NCBI RefSeq assembly: GCF_014805825.1 | Contig: NZ_CP061942.1 | Location: 1-64,000 of the forward strand | Source: Marinomonas algicola | Lineage (GTDB): Bacteria; Pseudomonadota; Gammaproteobacteria; Pseudomonadales; Marinomonadaceae | DNA length: 64,000 nucleotides | Reading direction: 5' to 3' | In this document: positions 1-8,197 of the stretch, piece by piece | Layout: each line of letters begins with the position of its first letter | Numbering within the stretch: position 1 is the stretch's first letter | Program-made: the position numbers and the translations under genes | The notes under the pieces: model-generated | The model's input: only the letters and a program-made list of their open reading frames with translations | Databases searched by the model: none | Told to the model about the DNA's origin: nothing

Positions 1-10
1 GAACCTAATA

Positions 11-65
11 GACAACTTAGAACCACTTTTTAAGTGTTTAATAAAAAAAGTGGTTCTAAGTTGTC
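11..65. repeat. Perfect 20-bp inverted repeat upstream of parA
   Basis: Bases 11-30 and 46-65 are exact reverse complements separated by a 15-base AT-rich loop. The repeat ends about 45 bp before the parA start chosen here. It could be a ParA/ParB operator, a partition site or a terminator hairpin of an upstream gene. The right arm is not followed by a T-run, which weakens the terminator reading. Confidence 0.75.
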
Positions 66-111
66 TCGTTCTTATGTACCATGTTCCTCATCGGTCACTG
101 AGGAAGCGAAC

Positions 112-1386
112 ATGGCGCATAAAAATTTTACAAATAACGTGATATCCAACAATGCCAGTAAAATTGGGCATGAAATGTTGTCGGATCAGCAAACCCTAAA
201 AGATCGAATCCTTTCAAATGACTCCGTCCGTATTGATAGCGATCAAGTCAACGGTATGCCTCGGATTGTATACAATCATGCTATTACAAAAACAGCGTTG
301 AGAAAGTTTGTTGGTGGTGCAACCAAAACATTTGGAGAGAAGTTTACTAAAGCCGTAGAACTTGGTGTTATACCTGAGCCCATCCAAAGTAATACAAATT
401 TCCGTTACCTTCTCACACAGCCTGAAGTTCATGCTCTGTTAGATCACTGGAACTTTCCTAAATATTCAGTGGAAGTCGGAAATAATAGATTTCCTCTAAA
501 AAAGTGTGTAGTTGCCATTGCGAATCAAAAAGGTGGAGTTGCAAAATCTACAACTACTTCTTCATTAGCGGTCGCTACAGCGTTAGATCTTCATTTACGC
601 GCTAATGTACTGATTCTTGATCTTGATCCACAAGGAAGCATGGACCAATTTACTGTCCATGATCCAGAGAATGAAATATTTCTAACTCTAGTTGATATTA
701 TTATGGGTAAGGATTTAGAGAAAAATCAGTTTTTTGAGCTTTTGGATGTGGCTGATGAGAAAGATATTATCCAAAAAGCGCCATTTGAAACCCATTTATG
801 TAATTTGAATGTTATGCCTGCTCATCCTATGGATGAGCGTTTAACCGACGAATTTTGGCAGGCAAGCAGTGAAGAAAGAGATAAAATATTTTCTAGGTTA
901 AGGGAGACCATTCTACCCGCCTTGCAGGAAAAATATGATGTTATTCTCATTGATACTCCACCGGTAGACGGGCCATTAACTTGGCTGGCGTTAGAAATTT
1001 CTAACTTCTTATTAACGCCAATTGCTCCTAAAGAAATGGATTATTCATCAACAGGGTCATTTTTATCAGCGTTAGATCGTCGATATGCAACTCTTCCTTC
1101 TAAAGGCGAAAACCTTAAGGTACACAAAATGGTTTTGACCGACCACGACCCTAAGTCTACCGCGGAAGTGAACATAAAACATAGAATTGTTAAGTCTGCT
1201 CAGGAAAGCCTTTTTGGTTCTCATTTTGTTCATAGCGATGCGTTTGTTGCAGCCTCTAGCAAACATAGAACAGTACTAGATTTATCGCATGCTGAGGGGT
1301 TGTGTTCAAAGATCAATTTAAGAAAAGCCTCTGAAAGCGTTCAGGCTGTCTATAGTCAATTTATTTTAGCAATACGATCAATTTAA
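112..1386 (+). CDS. parA: ParA-type partition ATPase
   Basis: Plasmid partition ATPase that drives segregation of plasmid copies together with ParB. The deviant Walker A motif KGGVAKSTT is at about residues 139-147, the DLDPQGS (Walker A') stretch at about 168-175 and the LIDTPP Walker B at about 278. A roughly 130-residue N-terminal extension precedes the ATPase core, as in P1/RepB-type (type Ia) ParA proteins that also repress their own promoter. The frame is open from GTG 34, but that start lies between the arms of an inverted repeat. ATG 112 has a good GAGGAAG ribosome site and gives 424 aa, so I chose it. parB follows after 26 bp, implying an operon. Confidence 0.9.
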   Translation: MAHKNFTNNVISNNASKIGHEMLSDQQTLKDRILSNDSVRIDSDQVNGMPRIVYNHAITKTALRKFVGGATKTFGEKFTKAVELGVIPEPIQSNTNFRYLLTQPEVHALLDHWNFPKYSVEVGNNRFPLKKCVVAIANQKGGVAKSTTTSSLAVATALDLHLRANVLILDLDPQGSMDQFTVHDPENEIFLTLVDIIMGKDLEKNQFFELLDVADEKDIIQKAPFETHLCNLNVMPAHPMDERLTDEFWQASSEERDKIFSRLRETILPALQEKYDVILIDTPPVDGPLTWLALEISNFLLTPIAPKEMDYSSTGSFLSALDRRYATLPSKGENLKVHKMVLTDHDPKSTAEVNIKHRIVKSAQESLFGSHFVHSDAFVAASSKHRTVLDLSHAEGLCSKINLRKASESVQAVYSQFILAIRSI

Positions 1387-1412
1387 CAAATTAGAACATG
1401 AGGTCATAAAGC

Positions 1413-2519
1413 ATGGATAATTTCCGTTCGCGAAGTAGAGATTTACATACAGCCAGTGGTAACGGGCTTTCAAGCTTAAAAAATAATAAAAGTATCTTCA
1501 TAGATCAAATTACAGGTAAAAAACATACTTTCAAAACAAACGATCTTTCTATTGATTCTTCAGCGCTCAGTGAAAAAACGGAGGTTTCGCCTTACAACCC
1601 GAGGGAGATTTCTAAAATTGACTTAGAAGGATTAAATTTATATAAAAATATTATTGAGTTTCAAGCATTAAGTGAGCCAGCAATAGGCTACACATTGCCA
1701 GACTCTGATCTCATTTTTATTGCTAATGGTGCGACTCGTAGAGCTTGTTGTATCGATATCTATAATAAATTGAATATTGATATTAAATACAATGTTCATG
1801 TTATTCATTTAGATAAAGACAATATGTGGCTTGTTCTTCAGGAAATTAGAAGAACGGATTCTAATCGAAAGTTTACTTTCACAGAGCAATCTATAAACGC
1901 CCTATCCTTTTATGATATGTATGCAGCGTCTGAACCCAATGCATCTGTTAAAAATATCATAGAGAATTATAACTTAACGGGAGCGTCCTCCCTTAGTCAG
2001 GGGCGATTTTCCCTGATGATTCCATTTGCCATTATATATACAGAGATAAATGAGTTTCTGACTGGCATTGATTCGAGAAAATTATCTGCTAAGTTCGCCA
2101 AACTAGTAATAGATTTTGTTGAATACAAGTCAGGAAAAAAAATATCTATTCGTAAAACTGTTAAGGACGATGTCACCCTCAAAGGGTATAGCTTTGTTGC
2201 TGTTGAAAATATTAGATCTACCGTGCTTGATCAGTTTAAAAGTGAAATAACTACCTTGAAGTCAATTTTATCCAACTTACCCTCTCTTGATATAGAGTTG
2301 ATAAATAATGCTTTACAGACTAATAAAGTATCGATCGATACAACGCAAAAAAATGACATTTCCAATGATTTTGTTATAAATGATCAAATGTGCACAGTTA
2401 ATTTTTCTTTTACCAGAGAAGATTATTCAGAAAGTCAGATGGATAAGATAAAGAGTGTGTTTAATGAACACGCTGTTTTTTTTGAAGAGCTAAAGAAAAA
2501 AATTGATCAGGTGATTTAA
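1413..2519 (+). CDS. parB: ParB-like partition protein
   Basis: Probable centromere-binding partner of ParA, 368 aa. Position immediately after parA, an NPRE motif near residues 62-65 and a GATRR stretch near 107-111 match the ParB/RepB N-terminal (CTP-binding) region. The middle of the protein is helical and probably holds the DNA-binding helix-turn-helix. The C-terminal 90 residues look like a coiled-coil or dimerisation tail. A GAGG ribosome site precedes the ATG. Sequence similarity to textbook ParB is weak, so the call rests on motifs plus synteny. The three palindromic repeats downstream (2794-2891) are the natural candidate binding sites. Confidence 0.78.
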   Translation: MDNFRSRSRDLHTASGNGLSSLKNNKSIFIDQITGKKHTFKTNDLSIDSSALSEKTEVSPYNPREISKIDLEGLNLYKNIIEFQALSEPAIGYTLPDSDLIFIANGATRRACCIDIYNKLNIDIKYNVHVIHLDKDNMWLVLQEIRRTDSNRKFTFTEQSINALSFYDMYAASEPNASVKNIIENYNLTGASSLSQGRFSLMIPFAIIYTEINEFLTGIDSRKLSAKFAKLVIDFVEYKSGKKISIRKTVKDDVTLKGYSFVAVENIRSTVLDQFKSEITTLKSILSNLPSLDIELINNALQTNKVSIDTTQKNDISNDFVINDQMCTVNFSFTREDYSESQMDKIKSVFNEHAVFFEELKKKIDQVI

Positions 2520-2544
2520 GTTTGAATTGTAGCAAGGGGTTATC

Positions 2545-2691
2545 ATGAATATTCACAAATACACTGCATTTAGCTCTCTCAAAGCTCAAGAATTTTGGAC
2601 TTTACCGATTCTTTTTCAAGAAATCTTTCTTGGTGAATGTCCAGTTTGTGTTAGAAATGCTCTTATAAAATCAAAAAGAAAAACTCATTAG
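2545..2691 (+). CDS. Small 48-aa ORF downstream of parB
   Basis: Short frame starting at ATG 2545, preceded at 6-bp spacing by an AAGGGG ribosome site, 25 bp after parB. The product is 48 aa with one CPVC motif near residue 33 and a basic tail (KSKRK). It could be a third cistron of the partition operon or a chance frame; the ribosome site is the main support. Function unknown. A CxxC pair could bind metal, but a single pair is too little to claim a zinc finger. Confidence 0.45.
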   Translation: MNIHKYTAFSSLKAQEFWTLPILFQEIFLGECPVCVRNALIKSKRKTH

Positions 2692-2793
2692 TAATAGTCG
2701 TTTTTAGTGAGTAGCCCCTAGTTATTTTGGCTTTTAAACAATTTTCTCCGGTAGCGATATAATTGACAAGATTACTAACTTTTCAACCCTTAT

Positions 2794-2891
2794 CTGGTAG
2801 ACACCTGTCTATCAGGCCTTTTCTTGTGACTCTGGTAGACACCTGTCTATCAGGCCTCTTCTTGTGACTCTGGTAGACACCTGTCTATCAG
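2794..2891. repeat. Three 22-bp near-palindromes at 38-bp spacing (candidate parS)
   Basis: A 22-bp element with arms CTGGTAGACA and TGTCTATCAG (one mismatch in the dyad) occurs at 2794-2815, 2832-2853 and 2870-2891. The period is exactly 38 bp and the spacers of the first two units are nearly identical (gcctyttcttgtgact). Placement just downstream of parB is where P1-type parS lies. Inference: ParB-binding centromere and incompatibility site. Confidence 0.7.
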
Positions 2892-4321
2892 ACTACTTTA
2901 CATCGTAAATTGGTAAAAACGTTCTGTCCGAGTAAATAACCACTTTATGAAAAATGCTGGGCTGATGGCTATGATAAGCACATTATCTTTAGAGATGTAC
3001 ACATTCTCGTTACGCCGTTTTTAGCTTTTCAAGATCTGTTTGTATATCGGGTTACGTATATTTTGTAGCTGACGTTACTAGTATGTAAGCGTTCATTCTA
3101 GGGAGTCATTGACACTCAGGACAATGGCGATTTTAATGGATTGCCTGCAAACAGGTGCTTCCATCGCCTCGTTGTTAAGTCGGCGACGTCCTTGGCTGGG
3201 TGTTCTGACTCGTTGCAGGACCTCTGTCAGATAGACATTTGGATCGATGTCGTGCAGCTTGCAGGTGCTGATCAGGCTCTTGATAAGACCAACGTGTTTG
3301 GTGTCCAGTTCTGTCCAACAGAAGAGCCAGTTTTTCTTACCCATCGGGATGGATCTTATCTCTCGCTCTAGGTGGTTGGTGTCCATAGCAACGTCCGGAT
3401 TTTCCAAGAAGACCATCAGTTGGCGTTTACGCTGTACGGTGTAGTTCAGCGCTTTCGTCCAGCTATCGTCTGGCAATAGGTCGCCTCGCTGGCTTTGTTT
3501 TTCGCAGAAGGCAAAAAGCTGGTCTACTAAGGGCTTGCTGTGTTGCGCTCGATTGTCTTGTTTTTTCTCACCCGTCCAGATTTTTTGTTTGCCCAGCGAA
3601 GCTGGCAAACCCGATAGCCTGAAAGATGCCTTATCACCCCGACTAAGGGGAAGATAATCCGAATGGCAAGGGCGTCACTGGCTAACGGTGGGGTCTGAAG
3701 GAAGCCATAGGAAGTTAGAGGTACACAACTAACCGTAACCTGTTTCGGCAGTATTGGTGGGTAAGCGTGCAAAATAGCGCGAAGCCCGATACTTAGTCAG
3801 ACCAATACTGTGCTTGAGGGTGGGATTTCTAACAGGGAGTCAGTACAGTAACTGGGGAAGCCTGGCATCTAAACTTGCTGTTTGTAAGTGGCGTAAATTC
3901 AAGAGGAGACTCAAGGTTTAGCGTCGGTGTGAGGTGGCAGATGAAACCGTAGTAGTGAGTAAGGCTAGGCCTGTGAAAGCCAGTAATGGTGTGGAGGATA
4001 AAACCAAGCCGACTATCAGCATTACGTTTGATAGGGTCAATTTTAGTCAAAAGCTTTAATTGATTGCGAAGAGGGGAAGTATTCTTTAAGCGTATGAAAG
4101 ACGAAGACTTTAGTTTATCGGCTCACAAGTATTTCGACGAAAATAGCCAAGACATGACGGCCAAGCAGGAATGTAGACGCTGAGAATGGAAGGGCGAGCA
4201 ATGGAGTAATGGCTGACCGCTTAGGCAGATTGCCAATAGGCTAGCACACCTAACGTCACCATGAAGAATCAACCGATAAGCAAAATGAGACGAATGGACA
4301 TACCGCAAGCAAAGGCAGAAG

Positions 4322-5596
4322 ATGACAGTTTACTACAGCTTGTATGGGCAATTATTAGATATTAATAACCTGTACAAAGGATTCAAAAAGGTGAAAAGTG
4401 CTAAAGGAGCGGCCGGAATAGATAGGCAGTCCGTAGGTGCGTTTGCCCTGAATTTAGAAGAAAACTTGAAACAACTGCAACGTGAACTGCAAACCAAGCA
4501 ATATCGTGCGCAACCAGTCAAAAGGGTAGAAATCCCCAAAGACGATGGCGGTGTCAGAATGCTAGGTATCCCCGCAGTTCGCGACCGTATAGTGCAACAA
4601 ACACTATTGAACATACTCCAACCGATATTCGACATTGACTTTCACCCATCGAGTTATGGGTACAGGCCGAAACGAAGCTGTCATGACGCCATCAGCAAAG
4701 CGAGTGTATTTATCCGTAAATACCATCGTGACTGGGTCGTAGACATGGACTTGTCGAAGTGTTTTGACCTGCTTGATCATGAGTTGATAATTAGCAGTGT
4801 CAAACGCAAAGTGACAGACGGTAGTATTTTAAATCTGATTAATCAGTTCTTAAAAAGTGGGGTAATGATAGGTGAACACTGGGAGGCGAGTACGATAGGA
4901 AGCCCACAAGGTGGCGTTATTAGCCCTTTATTGGCGAATATCTACCTAGATGCGTTCGATCAAGAAATGAAAAAGCGTAATCACCGAATAGTGAGATATG
5001 CTGATGATATCTTGATATTGTGCATCACAGAAAAAGCCGCACAAGAAGCGCTTAAGGCATCCACCCAGATACTAGAGCGAGACTTGAAATTAACCGTGAA
5101 CCAAAAGAAAACTCATATTGTTCATAGCAGCAAAGGGGTGAAGTTTTTGGGAGTGGAGATAGGTAGCCAGTGGACACGGATACACGCCTCAAAACTCATC
5201 GGTTTTAAACAAAACGTGAAGCAATTGACAAAACGGAACGGTGGCATAAATTTAGCCAAAGTAATAAAACGGCTAAATCCAGTGGTGCGAGGTTTTGTGA
5301 ATTATTTTAGTATAGCCAATTGTAAGCGAGAGCTAAAAGCCTTGGCAGGTTGGATAAGACGAAGACTAAGAGCCATACAGCTTAGGTTGTGGAAGAAGCC
5401 ATCAAGGCTCCATCGACGACTGAAGCAGTTAGGGAAAAAGCCACCGTTTAAGTTCATTAAGATGAACTCGTGGCGTAACTCCCTAAGCCCCTTATCTAGT
5501 GTCGCAATGCCCAACCAATGGTTTGAAGCGCTTGGTTTACATCCAATAGAGAAAGTGACAACGGGATGGCTTGCTTCATCAGCATTTAGGAAGTAA
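4322..5596 (+). CDS. ltrA: Group II intron reverse transcriptase/maturase
   Basis: Intron-encoded protein of 424 aa that would help splicing and copy the intron into DNA targets. RT blocks are in order: the SSYGYRPKRSCHDAI region near residue 110, VVDMDLSKCFD near 140, GSPQGGVISPLLANIYLD near 190-210 and the catalytic RYADD near 225. A maturase X region follows. The protein ends about residue 424 with no visible HNH endonuclease, so mobility would rely on lagging-strand or ssDNA targets, as is usual for such En-minus introns. The start ATG 4322 lies shortly after a purine-rich AAAGGCAGAAG. The frame is intact. Confidence 0.93.
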   Translation: MTVYYSLYGQLLDINNLYKGFKKVKSAKGAAGIDRQSVGAFALNLEENLKQLQRELQTKQYRAQPVKRVEIPKDDGGVRMLGIPAVRDRIVQQTLLNILQPIFDIDFHPSSYGYRPKRSCHDAISKASVFIRKYHRDWVVDMDLSKCFDLLDHELIISSVKRKVTDGSILNLINQFLKSGVMIGEHWEASTIGSPQGGVISPLLANIYLDAFDQEMKKRNHRIVRYADDILILCITEKAAQEALKASTQILERDLKLTVNQKKTHIVHSSKGVKFLGVEIGSQWTRIHASKLIGFKQNVKQLTKRNGGINLAKVIKRLNPVVRGFVNYFSIANCKRELKALAGWIRRRLRAIQLRLWKKPSRLHRRLKQLGKKPPFKFIKMNSWRNSLSPLSSVAMPNQWFEALGLHPIEKVTTGWLASSAFRK

Positions 5597-5622
5597 GTTG
5601 ATAAAAAATGTGAAGAGTACAT

Positions 5623-5691
5623 GAGCCGTATACGAGGTTCGTACGTACGGTTCTGTGAGAGGGATGAGGCATAAGCCTCACCCTACTCGAT
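5623..5691 (+). ncRNA. Group II intron domains V and VI
   Basis: Bases 5623-5653 form the domain V hairpin, starting GAGCCGTA (with the catalytic AGC triad) and ending TACGGTTC. Bases 5658-5691 form a domain VI hairpin (GGGATGAGGC paired with GCCTCACCCT) carrying the 3' splice end. This strongly supports a group II ribozyme. Confidence 0.85.
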
Positions 5692-6318
5692 GTTGGATAG
5701 AGCTTTCGTGTTGGTACAAGGCCGCAATTAGGTTCAGCGCGTGGGTGACGGCCTCGGTTTCTTCCATTTCGGCTTTCAGTAGCTGGCGGCGCATGTGCAC
5801 CCAACACTGGGCATGAGTGATGTCCGGTAATTTGGCTTCGTAGCTGCTATAAGCGGCATAGCCATCGGTCAGTAAGGTGCCCTGCCAAACAGGATCCAAT
5901 AAACCTTGAATGTGCTTCATGTCACGACTTTGGGAGAAGGTGAACACCACTTCATCCTGCTCACCATAGATTGGCCAAAAATAGGCTTGTTTCATTTTTC
6001 CGGGTTTGTTGCCTACCCCAGGCTGTCGAGTGACTTTTATCGGCGTTTCGTCCATGGCCAGTGTTTTGCTGTCCAATATGCTAATAAGTTGCTCTATGAC
6101 GATGGGCCGTAGTAGTTCAATCCCTCGTTCAGTCAGATTGGTGAGGGTGGCACGACTGAGGGTGATGCCAGCAGCTCTCAGTTGCTGGTGTTGACGATAA
6201 AGTGGTAGGTGATACAAAAACTTATTAATCAGTAAGCCAACGATAAAACTCACATCGGCGACAGAACTGTCAAAAATCAGGTTTGGCTGCGGTGCGGTGA
6301 TGAGCTGTTTGTTGATTT

Positions 6319-6603
6319 GGCTCCGTTGCAAATAAGATCCACTCAATATAGTGTTCCATAGTTTGATAGCTACCTTCTGTGAATCTCTTTAAAAATCGTC
6401 ACTTTCAGTATGACATTATTATTTTGGCTGTGCGATGGTACTGTAAATACGGTATTAGTTATCGAGAACTCGAAGAAATGCTCTGTGAACGAGACGAGGA
6501 GTTGAAGTTGATTACACCACTATTTATCGCTGGGTTCAGCGCTATGCACCTGAAATAGAATCGATGTTGAAGTGGTATTGGCGGCCTAGGTCAGGCGTGT
6601 GTT
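6319..6603 (+). pseudogene. IS6-family transposase 5' fragment, frameshifted
   Basis: Bases 6319-6335 (GGCTCCGTTGCAAATAA) resemble an IS6/IS26-type terminal repeat. From about 6379 the plus strand encodes an IS6 N-terminus: FKNRHFQYD, then ILAVRWYCKYGISYRELEE. After a frameshift near 6505 another frame continues with TIYRWVQRYAPEIES and LKWYWRPR. The catalytic domain is lost where an IS21 end begins at 6600. The fragment is inactive, and its role in truncating the neighbouring IS66 is inferred from its position. Confidence 0.75.
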
Positions 6604-6978
6604 ACCAACAATGCAAAACTGAGCCACTTCAACAATTGAAATCTGATCCAGTTGTATAACTATAGAGTCTTTTGAGAGACTCTATGATCACAAAAGAAGA
6701 GCTTATGAAAAATCAGATTTTGCATCAACAAGGTAGGTCTCAAAGAGCCATTGCTAAAGAGCTTGGTGTTTCTCGTAACACGGTAAAACTATATTTGAAC
6801 CCAAAAATAGACAGGCCAATTTACCCAAAGCGAGAAACTAAACACTCTATACTTGATACGTTTAAACTTTTTCTTCACTCCCGTATCGCTCACGCCAAGC
6901 CCATACATTTATCAGCCGTTGCTCTATTGAGAGAGATAAAGGCTTTGGGCTACAAAGGCAGTTTGTCTTTATTGTGAC
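6600..6978 (+). repeat. IS21 left end, one arm of a 380-bp inverted repeat
   Basis: Starts TGTTACCAACAATGC and continues into the istA 5' region. Bases 7676-8055 are a near-identical copy in inverted orientation, including the same outermost sequence. The two arms could pair as a long cruciform and allow inversion of the 700-bp centre. Confidence 0.8.
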
Positions 6979-7454
6979 AGTACTTACATCAGTATCGAGG
7001 AACTAAGCCAAGCCATGACGTGGTTCGTTTTGAAACAGAAGTAGGGCAACAAATGCAAGTAGACTGGGGGAAAATGAGAGGAGGTAAACATCCTATTCAT
7101 GCTTTCATTGCTGTGCTTGGCTACAGTCGAGCGATGTGTGTTGTGTTCACTGATAACATGCGTTATGACACGATGGAGAATTGCCATCGACTGTGTTTCG
7201 ACTATTTTCAAGGCATTCTCCAATAAGTCTGGTATGACAATATGAAAACAGTGGTCATTGAACGCGATGCTTATGGAGAAGGACATCATAAGTTACATCA
7301 ATCTTTTTACCAGTTCGCTAAAAGTATGAACTTCATACCGAAACTCTGCCGCCCTTATCGACCTCAAACAAAAAGAAAAGCAGAGCGTATGGTACGTTAT
7401 GTTCGTGATGATTTTTATCGTCCACTTAGCACTGTAATGGCAATCAAAACGTAG
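6684..7454 (+). pseudogene. istA: IS21-family transposase IstA, nonsense-mutated and 3'-truncated
   Basis: IstA-type transposase remnant. The ATG at 6684 opens a frame with an N-terminal helix-turn-helix (SQRAIAKELGVSRNTVKLYL). A TGA at 6975 interrupts it where the inverted copy has CGA. The frame then continues through the DDE-domain start (MQVDWG) to a TAA at 7224, apparently from CAA. The last block (WYDNMKTVV, then KAERMVRYVRDDFYRPL) runs to 7454, after which homology ends. About one third of the protein and the partner ATPase IstB are missing. Both stops are consistent with single C-to-T changes. Confidence 0.85.
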
Positions 7455-7675
7455 TGCCCCCCAAAAGTAGGGCGATATTTTTCTCCGTGAACTCACCGTT
7501 ACAAAAAGGTATTGCTGTATCTAATAGGGAAAGAGAGTCTCTTAAACTCCCATTTGCGGCCTTGGCTAGCATATAAACGGCCTTTTCATCGCTATCAATA
7601 TTTTATAATGTCAATTGAGTGCTTAAGTATTCCATTAAGGAGGCAGTAAGGATTTTCTTTAACTGAAAATGAATG
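7455..7675. other. Unassigned spacer between the IS21 arms
   Basis: Bases from 7455 begin GTGCCCCCCAAAAGTAG, which looks like an IS3-type terminal sequence, but no transposase frame follows. I see no gene here. It is probably a junction left by successive insertions and deletions. Confidence 0.3.
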
Positions 7676-8055
7676 TCGCAATAAAGATAAACTGCCTTTT
7701 TAGCCCAAAGCCTTTATCTCTCTCAATAGAACAACGGCTGATAAATGTATGGGCTTTTGGCGTGAGCGATACGGGAGTGAAGAAAAAGTTTAAACGTATC
7801 AAGTATGGATTGTTTAGTTTCCCGCTTTGGGTAAATTGGCCTGTTTATTTTTGGGTTTAAATATCGTTTCACCGTATTACGGGAAACACCAAGCTCTTTA
7901 GCAATGGCTCTTTGAGACCTACCTTGTTGATGCAAAATCTGAATTTTCATAAGCTCTTTTTTTGTGATCATAGAGTCTCTCAAAAGACTCTATAGTTATA
8001 CAACTGGATCAGATTTCAATTGTTGAAGTGGCTCAGTTTTGCATTGTTGGTAACA
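7676..8055 (-). pseudogene. istA: Inverted second IS21 left end with istA N-terminus
   Basis: Minus-strand copy of the IS21 left end (outer end TGTTACCAACAATGC at 8055) and the first 75 or so codons of istA, starting at ATG 7971 with the same SQRAIAKELGVSRNTVKRYL helix-turn-helix. A two-base insertion after the SRIAHAK region shifts the frame. Homology stops near 7676. It retains CGA where the plus-strand copy has TGA at 6975, so the two copies diverged after duplication. Confidence 0.8.
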
Positions 8056-8124
8056 AAGTAAGCTTTAGATATAGATAAAACGCTAAGTTAAAGTCCAAAG
8101 GCTGGCAGCTCTGTATTGAAATGA

Positions 8125-8152
8125 AAGGTCACAAAAGTTAATTTGTGACCTT
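8125..8152 (-). terminator. Hairpin downstream of the ATPase gene
   Basis: Perfect 11-bp arms (AAGGTCACAAA and TTTGTGACCTT) around a 6-base loop, 45 bp beyond the stop of the minus-strand ATPase gene. On the minus strand it is followed by TTTCATTTC, a weak U-rich tail. Confidence 0.6.
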
Positions 8153-8197
8153 ATCAGGTAATGCTTAAATTTTTTGTGAGAGTCTCTATAGACTGAT

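Larger units (their letters stand above)
3587..5691 (+). mobile_element. Group II intron with maturase ORF
   Basis: About 2.1-kb retroelement. Its 5' end GTTTGCCC resembles the GUGYG consensus and opens a domain I hairpin. The 3' end ..CTCGAT finishes in AY. Ends were set by requiring the interrupted IS66 frame to close exactly. The RNA scaffold upstream of the ORF spans about 735 bp. The maturase ORF lies in domain IV, and domains V and VI follow at 5623-5691. The intron lies antisense to the transposase it interrupts. Confidence 0.85.
3085..6318 (-). mobile_element. IS66-family element, truncated and interrupted by a group II intron
   Basis: The left boundary is an IS66-type end (GTAAGCG at 3085). 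On the minus strand the element carries a transposase gene split by the intron at 3587-5691. The 5' part of the element (tnpA, tnpB and the N-terminal third of tnpC) is missing, replaced near 6318 by an IS6-like fragment. The right boundary is approximate, placed where homology to IS66 transposase gives way to a sequence resembling an IS6 terminal repeat. Confidence 0.75.
3093..6318 (-). pseudogene. tnpC: IS66 transposase (tnpC), truncated and split by intron
   Basis: Remnant of an IS66 DDE transposase read on the minus strand in two blocks. The first, about 6318-5692, carries the LPLYRQ region, a catalytic-domain MDETPIKV stretch and the DGYAAY block. The second, 3586-3093, carries the DTNHLEREIR and GKKNWLF motifs of the C-terminal domain. 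Removing 3587-5691 restores a continuous frame across the joint (ALYQHESSIQ followed by QKIWTGEKK), which fits the family's spacing. About 150 N-terminal residues, including the zinc-finger region, are absent. It cannot make an active enzyme, and intron splicing would not help because the intron is antisense to the gene. Confidence 0.85.

Noticed and set aside
2794..2891. Short regularly spaced repeats that could suggest a CRISPR array
   Set aside because: Only three units, the repeats are palindromic, the spacers are nearly identical to each other, and no cas genes are present. The position after parB fits a centromere.
3587..5691. Idea that splicing of the group II intron restores the IS66 transposase
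   Set aside because: The intron is encoded on the opposite strand to the transposase, so it is not removed from the transposase mRNA.
5586..5807. Minus-strand frame of 73 codons across the intron end
   Set aside because: It overlaps the group II intron domains V/VI and the IS66 exon in a different frame.
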